Shown: positions 47,085-59,305, counted from the first letter of the stretch. The stretch is DNA of 64,000 nucleotides from Macrolepiota albuminosa (GCA_027475525.1 JAMWFC010000060.1:1302001-1366000); one strand, 5' to 3'. A program made the numbers and translations. Notes: generated by a model not told the origin, from the letters alone.

Positions 47085-47870
47085 CTTTTATTGGAGAACC
47101 ATAGATTAAGATGTTTGAGTATTTTTCTCTGCTCTCAAGAGAGACCTTTCTGACTTCAAGCAAAAGGCTTAGCAAAGCAATAAGATGCAAGCACTCTTTT
47201 CTCATAATAGAAATGCACTCACAGATTATTTGAAGACTATAATGTAGATCACTATAAACAAGGTCAAGAATAACAAGAAACTGCTTGATGTCAGAAAAAG
47301 TTTCTTTCTTGAAAAAGAGCAAGACTTCTAATGGAGAGATGAAGAGAAAGTCAAAGAACAAGGCAGAGGCATGGGCTGGAAGAAATAAGAAGAGGTGAAA
47401 AAACTGGACACAAAGAATATGCAAATCTACTAACAATAGCTAATCTATCTATAGCATCAGAAAGAAGAAAGTGGAGAGCAGCTGATCTGCCAGTGGCAGC
47501 TGATTTAATCAGTCTGACACTAGCCTCCAAAAAGTAAAAGAAGCTGAGTCTGCCACCAATGAATTGTTACTGACTATTTGTTTACCTTTCTCAAACTTTG
47601 TCATTCAGTAACAATAAAAAAGAGAAAGAGAAAAGGAGCAGAAGAATGAGGAACAGGAGGAGAAGAAAGAAGAGGCAAAAATAATGAAGGAGAAGATTAC
47701 AAAGGAGATATTGATGAAGAGATATCTGAGGACAGCACCTTTTTGTGAGAGTCAGCACATGAACCTCCCATGCCAATATTGCACCAAACCAAAAGTTAGT
47801 AAAAGGTCTAGCCAGTCTGGTCACAAGACTATTCAAAACAACTGTCTAACTACTTAAGTTAGAAGACCAC
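47085..47870 (+). pseudogene. Partial paralogue of the 51.8-53.6 kb cysteine-cluster gene
   Basis: DNA similarity to 51,860-52,600: both start GATGTTTGAGTATT and share CAAGAAACT(G/C)CT(T)...TTGATG(C/T)CAG, a Lys/Glu-rich stretch (GAAGAGGCAAAA; GAGGAAGAGG) and the cysteine block (CAATATTGCAC). Frames are broken throughout and the 3' half is missing. Confidence 0.5.
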
Positions 47871-48352
47871 ACCCTTTCTGTCAATTGTGCCTTGTAACAA
47901 ACAGGACAAATATTTATCTTTAACTTCATCATGTGGATGACTAAGAAATAGATTGTTTTATTTGTTTTAAACTTATCAAGTAATAAACAATGGAAATTAT
48001 ATTATTTTGATACAGAAGAGGATGAGTGAAAACAATGGCTAAGGACCATGTGCTCCAACCTTCTGTGAGATTCTGCAAAGAATAATAAATCAAATTAGCC
48101 ACAATTTTTCTTGATCATCCACTCAAAGCAAACAACACATCATACTAGCTATAAACATCACAGTGCTCTGCTGGAAGTCCACAATATATTGCTTTGATAA
48201 GGATAAATGCAATATCTCTTTTCCTAGCATAACTTCTTGTGATTAACTAATAACATATGCTTACCTGTGATTCATTATTTTCTGAAGGCTAGCATCAGTT
48301 TCAAGAAATACTCATGCAAAGAAGATATTGCTTGTAAATATAGAGTGAGTAT
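47871..48352. other. No gene recognised
   Basis: A/T-rich, no assignable frame or repeat. Confidence 0.4.
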
Positions 48353-48905
48353 TTATTTGTATTTTAACAGATACCTGTAAAACATGTTGCTAGTCCAGTA
48401 ATCAGTTGCTTTCATTGCTTCAAATAGAATTCTTCTTATGAGATACTCCAATGTGGCTCTGATGATGATCCTATGTCCTTGCAATAGCTCTAGGTTAGCA
48501 GCTTTTTCTGCTTTTATAAGCACTTCTAAAAACATTTTCTTGCTTAATGCTATGGATTTTCCTTTTCTGTTGTGGTGGGCAAATAAAGAGCTGTCTGATG
48601 GTGGTATATTCACTTGTAAATGGATTTCAAGGACTCTTTTCAGATCTGACAAACTACTTTAAGCAGCCTATAACACTATTTTGCCATGGACCATAGTCTT
48701 TGTCCTGGGCAGATAGATGGCAATAGTCTTGAGGCCTGCTCTATTTGTTGATTTTGATGTCTCATAGTTTTATATAAACTGAGAGATCAAATAAGATCAG
48801 CATTAATACAGTAAATTTCTCTAAATAGGTGGTACTGTAGAAGCAAGTGATTGTATAAGCAAACACTGCCATGCTGACACTGCTGGCAGCAGAAGCTGTT
48901 TCCTT
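48353..48905 (-). pseudogene. Tyrosine recombinase-like relic (mushroom Crypton/YR-type family)
   Basis: Minus strand, from about 48,900: MAVFAYTITCFYSTTYLEKF, then NRAGLKTIAIYLPRTKT, an in-frame TAG/TGA-broken stretch, and the open frame 48,652-48,353. That frame reads LEIHLQVNIPPSDSSLFAHH, LELLQGHRIIIRATLEYLI and YWTSNMFYRYLLKY. The order 'NHL.VN.PP....LFAY ... GHGIRIGGTLEYLLRG ... GRW.SDAF..YLR' is that of the tyrosine-recombinase-fold proteins common in Agaricomycetes. That fold cuts and rejoins DNA with a nucleophilic Tyr. Here only the C-terminal half remains and it carries several stops. Confidence 0.6.
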
Positions 48906-49080
48906 TGGAAAAATTAAAAAAGAAACATGTTATGCAACTTCCATGACATGTTTCCTTGAGAAATATATAAGCATTTTCTGAATATAAAAGTTAAGAAAAA
49001 CTTCACCTATTTCCTAACTGTTTCCTATTATAAAATAACATCTTTTTACCATCTTTTTGCCACACCTGTAGTTTCCATGC

Positions 49081-49137
49081 AACCCCTCATATTAGAGGTG
49101 GATATAAATACTAGATCCACGTCTAATATGAGGGGTT
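49081..49137. repeat. Perfect-looking hairpin with 23-bp arms
   Basis: aacccctcatattagaggtg...gat (49,081-49,103) is the reverse complement of 49,115-49,137 with one mismatch; loop of 11 bases (ataaatactag). No frame overlaps. It could be a short palindromic element or a terminator-like structure; I cannot say which. Confidence 0.9.
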
Positions 49138-49649
49138 TTCCTTAGTACTATGCATCTACCAATAAATGTCTTTTATTTCATAAAACATAATTTTTCTGTG
49201 CTCCAGCCTCCAGGTATTCTGACCAATGCTGCTGGATGTGCCAAGGCATTACGTGCTGCTGTCAGCATTGCCATCAACAGCTGTTGGAATGATCACTTGA
49301 TCATTGACGTCAGTACCTCCGCTCATCATTCCCTCCAACTTTCCACCCCTCCCACCATTGTTGATGACAATGAGCTCAAATTTCAAGGACAACAAAGAAA
49401 AATATACATAAAAACCTTGGAAAATCAGAAATAAGTCCTCTCAGCAACTCAGCTATCTTTGATCTATGTCAGGCTGTCTCACGCAGTTGCATCTTCCCAT
49501 CACTTGTTGTCAATGTGTCTTGGCAATGCGTCTCCATCATTGATGACATCAATTACCACTTTGTTGCCATTGTCACCAACAGTGAGCTCGTATACCTCAA
49601 AATTAGACTTAAATTGAAATATTTATATTAATATGATACTGAATAGCAC
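49138..49649. other. No gene recognised
   Basis: Contains a serine/histidine-rich open stretch 49,150-49,434 with no recognisable motif. Probably degenerate transposon sequence. Confidence 0.35.
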
Positions 49650-51076
49650 TTATTGCTCATCGTTTTTATCCAGTGAATCATTGATCATGTCCTTGCTCTT
49701 GTACATGAGAGGCATTTGGGATGAAGGACCAGTCTTACATTGCTTCTTTGCCCTTGACTCTTGTAATTTCCCCTTGTCACTCCTCTTCTTTTGCTTCTTA
49801 CCAATTGTTATGCCCTCTTTCCTTGCTTCTGCGAGCTTTTTCTGGTGCTCAAGTCGTTCTTTGTGAGTAAGGACCACCCAGTGACAATCTCCATCTTGAA
49901 GTGCAGAGCAAAGAAGGAGGACTTTGTTCTTCATAGAGATGTTTGATGGGCTAGTGAACAGAACATGCTCAGGCTATCCGACAAGCTTGACATGGTGGGA
50001 TTCAATGATCACTATTTTGTAATTCTGGTAATTCATGTTGATCTTGTTGTCATATGTCACTTGCTCTTATGAAAGAATCAGATCCTCCACAAGACTGCTT
50101 GTGTAAAGCTCACTTAATCCCTCAGCTATAAGACGAGTACACTCTATACATATTATATTTGTATTCTGAATCTTGATCCCAGCTGACAGGCACAATAAGT
50201 GGAGCTGTGGACAAATTGTATGATATCTTACCTTTTTCCTCAGCACAAGTAAAGAGCTCAAATTTTGTTGCAATGTTTCCAGCATTGAGATGAAGGATCT
50301 GAGGGAAGAATTTGAGAGCAGTTGAATCAGATGCAGCATAGGTGGTGTCAAAGCGATCATCTATGTAGCTACGAGTAAAAAATGCAAATGATCAAATGTC
50401 TGTGCATAAATATAAGTTCTTCATCTAATTGATCACATTAAAAACAAAGAACAATCAATTTTATTTCTGACTCACCTCTTGTATTATATTATCAATGTTC
50501 TTCATGCCATCAATTGCTCCAGAATGTCTATTAGAGCATGCCTCTGTGTTCTTCAGTTGTTGAGCTTTTTCAAGAGCTTCAATAAGTTCCTTCTGGCGCT
50601 CTTTTGAAAGATCTTGAAGTATTGTATCCTGTTCTACAAGCTTCTGGAGCTCTTTAAGGGTATATTTGTTGCCTCCCTCTGGATGTGCCTTGTTCAGAAA
50701 AGATCTTGACTTGCACAGCTTATAAAAATTGCTCACCTTCATTTACCTCCATGCATTTGTGATGAACAAGCGCATTCTGAAGAGAAACCTTCCGTTGCTT
50801 GACATAAGTTGTTGCATGCAAAATCTTCTCCTGAATCACGACTTGCTCAACGCCAAATTCTTTTGCAGTATCCTCTATAAAACGCTGTTGCTGGTCAAGA
50901 TAAGTGGTCAGGTAATCTTCAAGTCTTTCTGCATTCTTCCTTTTCTCCAGTGTCTTCAATTTTAGAGTTGTGTCTGCTGCATCAGACTTATTTTCAGATA
51001 AACAGATGTGGATAGGCTGAATATCGAGCCCAGGGTTTTGGCTAGCCCAGGTTGTCAAGAAATTGGGAATAGTCAC
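49650..51076 (-). pseudogene. Multi-exon 'CHWV' family gene of Agaricomycetes, broken
   Basis: Exon 1 51,076-50,737 (TIPNFLTTWASQNPG ... SLQNALVHHKCMEVNE), intron 50,736-50,679, exon 2 50,678-50,476 (GGNKYTLKELQKLVEQDTIL ... NIIQE). Then a block FTRSYIDDRF / AASDSTALKFFPQILHLNAG near 50,380-50,240, a block LIAEGLSELYTSS near 50,130, INMNYQNYKIVIIESHHVKL and the end DGDCHWVVLTHKERLEHQKK plus a Lys-rich tail to 49,650. The order fits a large family of hypothetical mushroom proteins often found near KDZ transposons. A TAG stands where the family has Trp (KLVG-stop-PEHV), and a TGA lies before FTRSY. So it is a pseudogene unless the stops are errors. No biochemical role known to me. Confidence 0.6.
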
Positions 51077-51827
51077 TTGAAGTGATTATGTGGCATAATA
51101 AATGTCAGACTCAAGGTTGTAGTAAAAGAAAAAATCAAAAATTTACATGGAATCTGGGCTATGAAACTGTGTGAACTATCAATCACATAAACCATTTTCC
51201 AGTGCTACTGACACTGCATTCACATGTCAAAATGGAACTCTATAAGCAAGATCCAAAGATATGCTTGGCCATATTTCATTTGATGCAAGGGTGTCAGTGT
51301 ATTGCCAAGGTTAGTAATGTGATTATGCAAATAGCTGATCTGTGTATGATTGTTACTCTCCTCTTGTCTCTGTATTTCTCCAGCCTTGTTCAGCCTCCTC
51401 TCTGTGCTTTTTTCTTCTCCTCACACTCTTTTATTTTCTACTAGCTCTTTGTAATGCAAAGTAAGTTCATCACACAATCCTCATAACATATCCTGCTCCG
51501 CTAACATTCTTCTAAGTCAATGCTGCAACATCTAAAGAGCCTCTTTTCACAGGTCCTGAATGGAAAGAGGAAAACCATGGAGCAGAATATTAGACTGATA
51601 TTGATTTACACCATAGCATTATACACGAAGCGTCTGTGGTGTAGTGGAATATTTTCAATTGGTATTCCTAGCTAATTGTTATTTACTAAACTGTAAGATA
51701 AATAAAGTAAGGTTTTGTCAAGCAATAAATCAAACTTCTTTTGTAATTTAAACAGGGTCATATGATATCTATTTTCAGAACTTGCTTTGTGTAAAGTTCT
51801 TGTCTGTTTCTTTAATCCTCCATCTGC
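51077..51827. other. No gene recognised; possible half tRNA-like unit
   Basis: At about 51,630 the sequence GTCTGTGGTGTAGTGGAATA looks like the A-box head of the tRNA-like units at 59.3-60.8 kb, but I see no B box. Otherwise nothing assignable. Confidence 0.35.
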
Positions 51828-53583
51828 CATGTCTAATGAAGAACTCCACCAATGGGTCATTGATGTAGATGTTTGAGTATTATACCTTGCTCTCAGAGGA
51901 GACCTGCATCAACTCAAAGCACAGCAGAAGGACCTGATAAGATACGAGCACTCCTGCCTAATAGACATGCACTAATAGTCGTCCTGATTGACATATGATT
52001 CATAGTTAGGGACGTCAAAGATGACAAGAAACTCCTCCTTGATGCCAGGAGAAGTTTCATCAACAAAGTTATCCTACTTCAGAGCAAGCTTTCTAACAAG
52101 AATATGATCAGGCAGTTGAAGGACGCTGCAAGGAAATGGACCCAGAGGAGCAGAAGGAGGGAAGAACCAAGTAGAGATGAAGAACAACCTGATCTGTTGA
52201 CCAAGGCTGGTCTATTGACGGCACCAGCATGAGAAGACTGGATAGGTCATAGGCCAGCAGCAGGAGATTTGTCTGGTCCATCGCCAATTCCAAAGAAGAG
52301 AAAATGACCGAGTCCTCCAGTAGCAGGAGATTTGTCTGGTCCGTCGCCAAATTCCAAGAAGCCAAAACAGGTGACCTATATTGGTCAACGTCCTCCTGGT
52401 ATCTATTGTTGACAGAAGGAGCAGAAGGATGAGGATGAGGTCGATGATGAAGAGGAAGAGGAAGAGGAAGAACAAGAGGGCAAGATACCAAAGGGGGAAA
52501 TTACTGGAGGGATGCTGTTGGGCAGGTATCTGAGGACAGCACATCAACCCCCCTTGCCAATATTGCACAAGTAAGCAGCTACAGTGTGTCAAGACAAAGG
52601 GTGGCACCACATGCAATCTCTGCCAGCTCATGTGCAAACAAACATGCAGCCTGACAATTGTCAAGAAAACCATCAAGCCTGGCAACAAGGGAAAGGGGAA
52701 AAAACTACTGAGAAAGAAGTCAGTGACAATTATTGAGAGTGATGATGGTATGAAACTCTTTTCCTGCTCAAATAGCTAACCAATAGTTAGCAGATGAACC
52801 ACCCAGTCCAATTGCAGGACCATCAAAACCGTCCGTCCATCTATCCCAACTGTTGACCTTCAACTGCCCAGCAGATCCTCTTCCGGTCAAGGAAAAGGGC
52901 AAGGAGTGGGCAATGGAGTCTAGTTATAGTGAGGACATTGTGACTGGTGTAATGGCAGGGGTGGAGAGCCGTTTGGACAGGATGGAGAATGGGTTCCAGA
53001 AAGCATTGCGGAATATTGGGGAGCAGGTGCAGGATGGGTTTTTCACGGCTGAGGTGAGCTGGTTACTGTGTATTGAGGACTTCTTCTGTTGCTACCAGAC
53101 TCAGGTCGACATGCTTGGTGGCCGCATGAAAACTCTGCAAACTAATGTTTCTCGTGCAGGTGAGATGCTTGCATCTCACGACGGAGGAGCAGATCTGCCA
53201 TATTCAGGATATGGTTGACACTTTGCAGAGTTGATTTCACATCTCCACCCGTCAGCTCAGGATGATGTGGCAGTGTATCCAACAAGGCACAGTGGACTTG
53301 GACCCATTGTTAAAGAGGAAGAAACTACTTCTGATCCTACTGCTGATATATCTGTTCCCACTGGTGACATCTCTGCCCTCGCCACTGACCAATCCCATCA
53401 TGCTGCTGACTTATCCGCTCTCACCGTTGCTCCGTTCCCGCTTCAACAAACATCCTCAGGGATATCTCCCGCATGAACATCTCTATCACCCCTCAACCAT
53501 CTTCTGTCCCTCTGCCAGTCCCTGCTGAGGACCCTCTCCCTGGCCCAAGGGGACAGGCTCACAGCAACTCCTGAAGTAGTCGG
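51828..53583 (+). pseudogene. Cysteine-cluster/coiled-coil gene of a KDZ neighbourhood, broken
   Basis: Starts MSNEELHQWVIDVD at 51,828. Then, with shifts, a Lys/Glu-rich helix, an Arg/Lys/Glu-rich stretch near 52,440, and a cysteine block PPCQYCTSKQLQCVKTKGGT with CNLCQLMCKQTC (52,550-52,660; pattern CX2CX6C...CX2CX3C). Next comes a coiled segment (VESRLDRMENGFQKALRNIG, 52,970), intron-like GTGAGCTGG...CCAG at 53,055-53,099 and GTGAGATG...AGCAG near 53,160, and a Ser/Thr/Pro-rich end. Such proteins with a Zn-cluster-like motif and a coiled coil accompany KDZ transposases in mushrooms. Several stops make the copy non-functional. A partial paralogue lies at 47.1 kb. Confidence 0.5.
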
Positions 53584-53988
53584 CCACTAATGCAACGGAC
53601 TCAATCATCCAGTTGGCTTACTGAGAGATGGAAGGCAACAGAAAACAAGTGAAGATGGATGGTTTAAGATGGACGGTTTGTTATTGTACAATTTTTTTTG
53701 TTATGATAGACATTGCTATATTTTTATAACACTATAGTTTACAAAAATGTAATGTAACATTTCCCCCTTTCCCACATCAATGACGGCGGACTGGTCAAAT
53801 GACCTTAATGTGGCTGCTAGTCCTTTTTGCTGGTGTAGACATATCAATGTATTGAGCTGCATCTTCCTGTAGCATTTGTGCTTGAGACTTGCAGGGTTGG
53901 TTGAAATTTGTTGACAATTGGTTAGGCAGCCTTCCTTCACCTCCAAATTGGTTATTGTCCTCATCTTGAAGAATGTCAAGCACCCTTC

Positions 53989-54756
53989 TTAACACTCTAT
54001 ATCTAGGGAAACCATCACTAGAGCCATTAATTGGAGGGTCTGGATGGCTCCCTCCTCTTTGTTGTAAGAGGTGGATGTAGTGGCATCTACCACTGCTGTA
54101 TCATCACCACATTTGTCATGAGCGGATTCGTTGAGAGTGGACTTGTTATGAGTGGAAGCTGATACATTTGGTCAGGATTCATTGTGAACCGTGGATCTGT
54201 TGTGGCACTGAGGCTGGGGAGTGTGCAGTGAGTGCAAGACAGGTGGTTCCTCCTGTAAGTCAGGCAGTGGTGTGTGTGGTACGCTAGGTGACAGGGGAAG
54301 TGTAGGCCCTAGTTGCCACTCCAAGTTGGCTGCAGATCTGGTGACTAAAGCAGATCTGCCATCAGTGGCTCCATCATTAGCAATGGTCCTACTGTTGCCA
54401 TCAACTACCACTAATGGTGCTGGCCTCTGTTTCCAATTTTCCCCTCCATTTTTGCGTGTAGCCTTATGTGTTGCTGCTGCTGCTGCATTTTTTTCATGAT
54501 CAGCTCGGGTGCCGTACTCAGCAGCTACTGGCTGCTTGTGACAGTTGAGATAAACCATCCAGCAGAAAGTGTCACCAGATTCATACTGTCCTTGATGGTC
54601 TCTCCAGAAGTTCAGCAGACGCAATAGCTCAGGCCAACCAAGAATATGGGGATCTTGGAATATCAGACCCTCTGGAAGATACTTTGAATGTATGAATTGC
54701 TGATTATTGATCCTCACTGCCTGGTAAGGAGCAGATTTATACTGGTAATCAGACAC
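53989..54756 (-). pseudogene. Hypothetical mushroom protein, possibly truncated by TGA
   Basis: Open from 54,756: MSDYQYKSAPYQAVRINNQQ, then FIHSKYLPEGLIFQDP, LRLLNFWRDHQGQYESGDTF, an Ala-rich stretch and a Ser/Thr/Pro-rich tail ending at a TGA at 54,172-54,174. The same frame stays open for 60 more codons (PNVSASTHNKSTLNESAHDK...) to 53,989, so the TGA may be a nonsense change. It lies head-to-head with the KDZ transposase. I do not recognise a domain. It may be a real gene with an early stop. Confidence 0.45.
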
Positions 54757-54849
54757 AATTTCTGACAGAGTGATCAGATGATGAGCAAAGGTGGAGCAAA
54801 CTAAGATTCACTGTAATGAGTATTTAGATAGTCCTGGACAAGCATTCTC

Positions 54850-57530
54850 AATTCTGCCTGAGTTGGTTCTATATGGACAGATATGATTGCTTTGGGAATC
54901 CAATACAACGGATTGTTCACACAACTGGAGTACACTACATCACTGTCATTTCATGTGAGTGTTCTGGGATGTATGTCTTGGTGGAGGATACTATCTGCTC
55001 ACAGCTGGTTCTCAGTATATTTGATCGAATACAAAAATATTTTACAACGGCTATGCAGATGACTTCCATCTGACAAATCTAGAGTGCAAAGCATTCGCCT
55101 ACCAGTATTGGCAGAAAATTGCAAGAATAACTTCCCCAATTGCATCTTCTGGTGAGGTGAATAACCTTTACCATGAGCTAAGACAAATTTCTTGTTCATG
55201 GCAGTGGCTGAAGAAGTTGAAGTGGACAGGCTTCAGCCATGATGAATCAAGGCATCCCATGGTGCTGGACCATGGTGAACTTGCAATATTCTGTCCAACT
55301 TGTCCCCAACCAGGAGCCAATCTTCTATCCAACTGGGAAGAAGATCCTGTCTGGTGGAAGTTCAATCGTTCTTTAATGATAGACGGCAACTTCAAGGTAG
55401 ATCACGTCCAACATTCTAATCCTGCTCATGATGTATGGCATTCAGAAGGCAGTAGTATGATGGCCAGGAGGGATGAGCTCACCCACTATCTCAAGTGCGC
55501 AAAAGAACAGCCAACAGTGAGTGACATTCTTTAACTCTACCTGTCTGCCGTCCGCTCATCAATTCAATCCTGTCTGTCGGCCATCCACTAGACCTCTGTC
55601 TGTCCAGGGAGCCGCTTGTGAAAACACATTCAAAGCTATTGAAAAGGCTCTGATGATGAACAAGTCATGCGACATTACTGGTATTATTGCAATGGCATAT
55701 ACACAGCATGGCTGCTTTGCTCCTAATAGTGTAACAAACTTGACCTGTGGTGAAGGCCAGGTTTACACAGACTTTTCCATCACACGGGCAGTTAAGACGA
55801 CCAACATGGATGGGATTCAGCGTCTCCTACTGGTATATGACATAGCATGCCAGTAGTGTGTCAAATTTTCTGAACGGCTTGCCGAGGCTGGAGAAGGCCT
55901 GCCAGATAATCTACTCGTGGACTTTGCAATAGGACTTCTTCATGTCCATGGGCATAACGAGGATTGTTTTTTCCGCTTTGCCCTGTCCTTCATTCCCGGG
56001 GCCGGTCATTTGGCTGGGGAGATAATTGAAAGTCTCTGGTCTACACTAAATGAAGTCTCACAGATGGCCCGTACGGCTACCTTGGCACATCGGGCAGAAA
56101 TCCTTGATGATCACATGTGTGACTCAAACTGGAAGAAGCTGCTTGACATGGTTCCATTCCTATGTCGAAAGTACAGGACTGCTGTTGAGATGAGAGATGC
56201 AGCCGTTCAATATTTCACCGAGCGATCCGTCGGAATATCAACGTGATTTACTAACAAGCTGGGAAGCCGGAATAGCTAAGGCAGAAAGGCTCAGAGAGGA
56301 GGGAAACTATAAAGCAATGGATATTCTGAAAGCTCGTACAATGACCTTCAATAGTGCAAGTGAAGACCGAATGGCAGCAGACAGTGGAAACCACTCAACG
56401 GATGTTGCAGCGACGGATATTCATTCCTTCTGGATTCAACTTGCCCTTGACATTGAGGAGCAGCAGTAAGGTGTATTGCTGATGGCCCAACCTATTTCAC
56501 TAATTGGAAGCTCAGAATTGCAATTCAGAACCAGGTTCGCCGTTTGAATCAGCATGCAAGCAATGATGATCGGCAAAAGGTCAAGGCAGAAAGAAAACTA
56601 TTAAGGAGTTGACTCAATGTCCTTGCTGCTTCTCAGAACAGAAGTGGGTCTATTGCTAGTGGAAGGCAGACTGCCTCTCTGGAACTGGATGAAGTTTCTG
56701 GAGCCTTTGATAACAATAAAATGGCAGAAAATAAATAACTAGCAGATCCACTGGTACTGCCGGCAGATAACCTTGGACCAATGGAAGTAGTTGTTTCAGA
56801 AGATTTTGAAATCTCCTTCCCATCTATGATCATGGGTAATGTCTCACCATTAACAATGATAGAGCGCAATCTGCACTGGATTCAAATTGAAAGGCTTCTG
56901 CAAGCTCTTCAGGAATTTATTGCAGAGAAATCATTCCTATATTCTCATGTCGTCCAGGTTGCCCCAAGTAAGAATGTGAAAACTTGAGCTCATGCATCTC
57001 TTCAAAGAATCCAGGCCTCAATCCTGATGAAGGTTTGTGCCTACTGCTGTGACTAGGATCGGACCCCAGCATTCAGAGAAAGTATCCAGTTCTACAGAAA
57101 GCAGATTTGAATGCAAGCACAGCTATACAAGATCCCAACATTCCTAGTTCATCAAAGATCAAGGTATCTTGGATATTGCACTCTAATTCTGATGCAGAAA
57201 ATGAATTTGCAACTATTTCTGAATGTGAGTCCTCTTGTTAACATTTCTGTTATCATTACATCCATTCATGAACATATCTCTTCAGTTAATTGTATTCATT
57301 ATTTACGTGCTAGAGCACAACGCAGCAGATAGACAGAGGAATGTCAGCTTGTCACAAGTAAAATGGAGTGGACAGTTTAGTATTTCTTCAACTAGGCAGA
57401 TATTTGGTCAAAGTGTGGTATGTCAGTGAAGAAAAGAGGTCTCCAGTCATATGCCCACAAAAAGGTGGCCATGTGGCAAGAATTGGCCTCGATGGCAATT
57501 GATAAATTTAGATGGGTGCTTCCTGATTTT
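54850..57530 (+). pseudogene. KDZ (Kyakuja-Dileera-Zisupton) family transposase, broken
   Basis: Successive blocks fit the KDZ order: VHTTGVHYITVISCECSG (54,925), intron-like piece to 55,060, DDFHLTNLECKAFAYQYWQ, NNLYHELRQISCSWQWL (55,157), GELAIFCPTCPQPG, LMIDGNFKVDHVQ, DVWHSEGSSMMARRDE. Then an intron 55,517-55,610, ACENTFKAIEKA, CDITGIIAMAYTQHGCFAPN, LLLVYDIACQ, FAIGLLHVHGHNEDCFFRFA, GAGHLAGEIIESLWSTLNEV, TLAHRAEILDDHMCDSN (56,090). C-terminal blocks run to about 57,520 (LRARAQRSR, KMEWTVQYFF, AHKKVAMWQELA). A TAG breaks the codon after YDIACQ and further stops follow. The N-terminal CxC2-like part is missing. The enzyme would cut and move its own DNA element. Confidence 0.85.
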
Positions 57531-57574
57531 ATTTCCTCAAACTGCAAGAGATCTGCTGTGAAAATGATAGATGC

Positions 57575-57780
57575 AGAGATGGATTGATATGATGGATGCA
57601 GAGACGAATTGATGTGATGGATGCAGAGATGGATTGAACTGATGGATGCAGCTTGCTGCCATCAGCAGATGATCAGAATGGATTTATGACAGTCACATGC
57701 AATGGAATTGTTGAAAATCACTTTTGTTTATAAGGCACAAAAATCTGATTGTTTATAAGGCACAAAAATCTGATACATAG
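57575..57780. repeat. Short minisatellites
   Basis: GATGGATGCAGAGA(T/C)G(G/A)ATTGA repeated about three to four times at 57,575-57,655, and a 25-bp unit (ttgtttataaggcac...) twice at 57,724-57,773. No function inferred. Confidence 0.8.
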
Positions 57781-57809
57781 CAGTATTCGCTTCTACAAGC
57801 AAGAGTGCA

Positions 57810-59305
57810 ATGGCATCTCCCTCTGTACCACACAATGTCATGTCCCAAGCCACTGTACTAGAAAATTTGCAACAGGTTGTTGACTACATCGAGTCACACC
57901 TCATTGCAGCACTTTCCATATTTGGCAATCTTGTGCCAAGTCTTGAAGCAGAAGAGGCATGGATTATCCAGCATCTAAACAAGGAGTTGGTAAGATAACT
58001 TCAAAATGTGTAAATATATTAGGATCTGACTATGTGCCATAGAACTTTGTATTGTCATATTTGGGGGCTGCATCACTGAATAATGTGGTCTGCAATGTCC
58101 CAGACATTATCAAAAGCATGAGCCAATTTTTTCCTCTTCAAAATCAGCAAACTTTGCCCACAGAGATCCTAGAGTTTGTTGATGGCCATCAAGATCTTAT
58201 CAGGAATCTGTATGGCTGTGATTGGTGGAACCACATTGGCCAAGAGGATGTTCAGGTCTTAAGCAATAAAACACTGGAGCATTGCCTTCTCGTACATCAG
58301 CAAGGCTTCCACTTTCTTGAAAGCTTCATGGCATGCAACCGCCAGCTGCCCATGACATTGCCATCCAATGGATTGGTGTCCATCTCAGCACCAGACAATT
58401 TGCTCCATGTGTTTGCAGGTAGTGGATCCACCAGGGGCCACCAGCAGATGCTTTTAGCCCTAGACAAGTGGCGGTTGCTGTATAGGACGGAACATGTCTC
58501 AACAGCCAACGATATGATCTGTCTGTTTGCTAGCAGCAAGTCTGTTGCTGCTTCCATTGTCAGTTCTGTTGCCAGGTCCATAGATCCTGCTTGGACAGGC
58601 CAATTGACAGGCATTGAGTCCCATACCAACAGTATTGATGGTGAGCAGCCTGATCCTCAAGACTGCCTCTCTATGGCCCATCTTACCACTCTTCCTAATG
58701 TCAACTCTCTCCAATGGCCATCCTTAACACATATCAAACCCTTGAACACACAACATTCATTCCACCACCTCTACAGTCAGAGTAAACCTAGACTGGTGTA
58801 TGGCCCTACAATGAAAAACTCTTGTGTTGTGGTTCAACTAACATCCCAACTTCCTTCTGCCCCAGCAGCTCATATCTACCGGACATTCATGGAGCTGGGA
58901 AAAACTGACGATGACCAGGTGAATATCCCTACTCCATCCATTAGTGACCCTGACTTAGAGGGTATCCCTCCTTTGTTCATTGTGGCGGATGATGAGATGG
59001 AAGACAAATCTTTGCTGCCTTTGTTCATTTCTGTAGAAGAGGAGATGGAAGACAAATCTTTGCCGCCTTTGTTCATTCCTGCAGAAAAGGAGATGGAAGA
59101 GGATTCTTTGCCTTCTTTGTTCATTCCTGCAGAAGAGGAGACCGAAGACAATGATTTGCCCCCTTTGTTCATTTCTGCAGAAGAGGAAATGGACGACAAT
59201 TCTTTGCCACCTCTATTCATTGTTGGTGAACAGCGATGGAGACTATGGTGGCTGGTGATAGCAGACAAATGGCTATTGTTTGGTTCCATTATGCCACTCT
59301 CATGA
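57810..59305 (+). CDS. Two-exon gene, unknown function, with acidic 16-residue repeats
   Basis: Exon 1 57,810-57,989 (MASPSVPHNVMSQATVLENL ... QHLNKEL), intron 57,990-58,042 (GTAAGA...CATAG, phase 0), exon 2 58,043-59,305 (NFVLSYLGAASLNNVVCNVP...). About 480 residues without internal stop. The N-terminal 60 residues look helical. The middle has WWNHIGQEDVQVLSN, LLALDKWRLLYRTEH and no motif I know. Near the C-terminus (58,969-59,228) a 16-residue unit PPLFIxAEEEMEDxSL occurs five times plus a part, very acidic. No signal peptide or membrane segment evident. It follows the KDZ transposase on the same strand and may belong to that element or be an independent gene. Confidence 0.55.
58969..59228 (+). 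repeat. 48-bp coding repeats, about 5.4 units
   Basis: Unit cctttgttcatt...tctttg(c/t)(c/t)g, 48 bp, in frame with the gene. Changes between units mostly keep the acidic pattern. Confidence 0.9.

Noticed and set aside
51672..51860. 62-codon minus-strand frame
   Set aside because: It overlaps the start of the plus-strand MSNEELHQW gene and has no recognisable feature.
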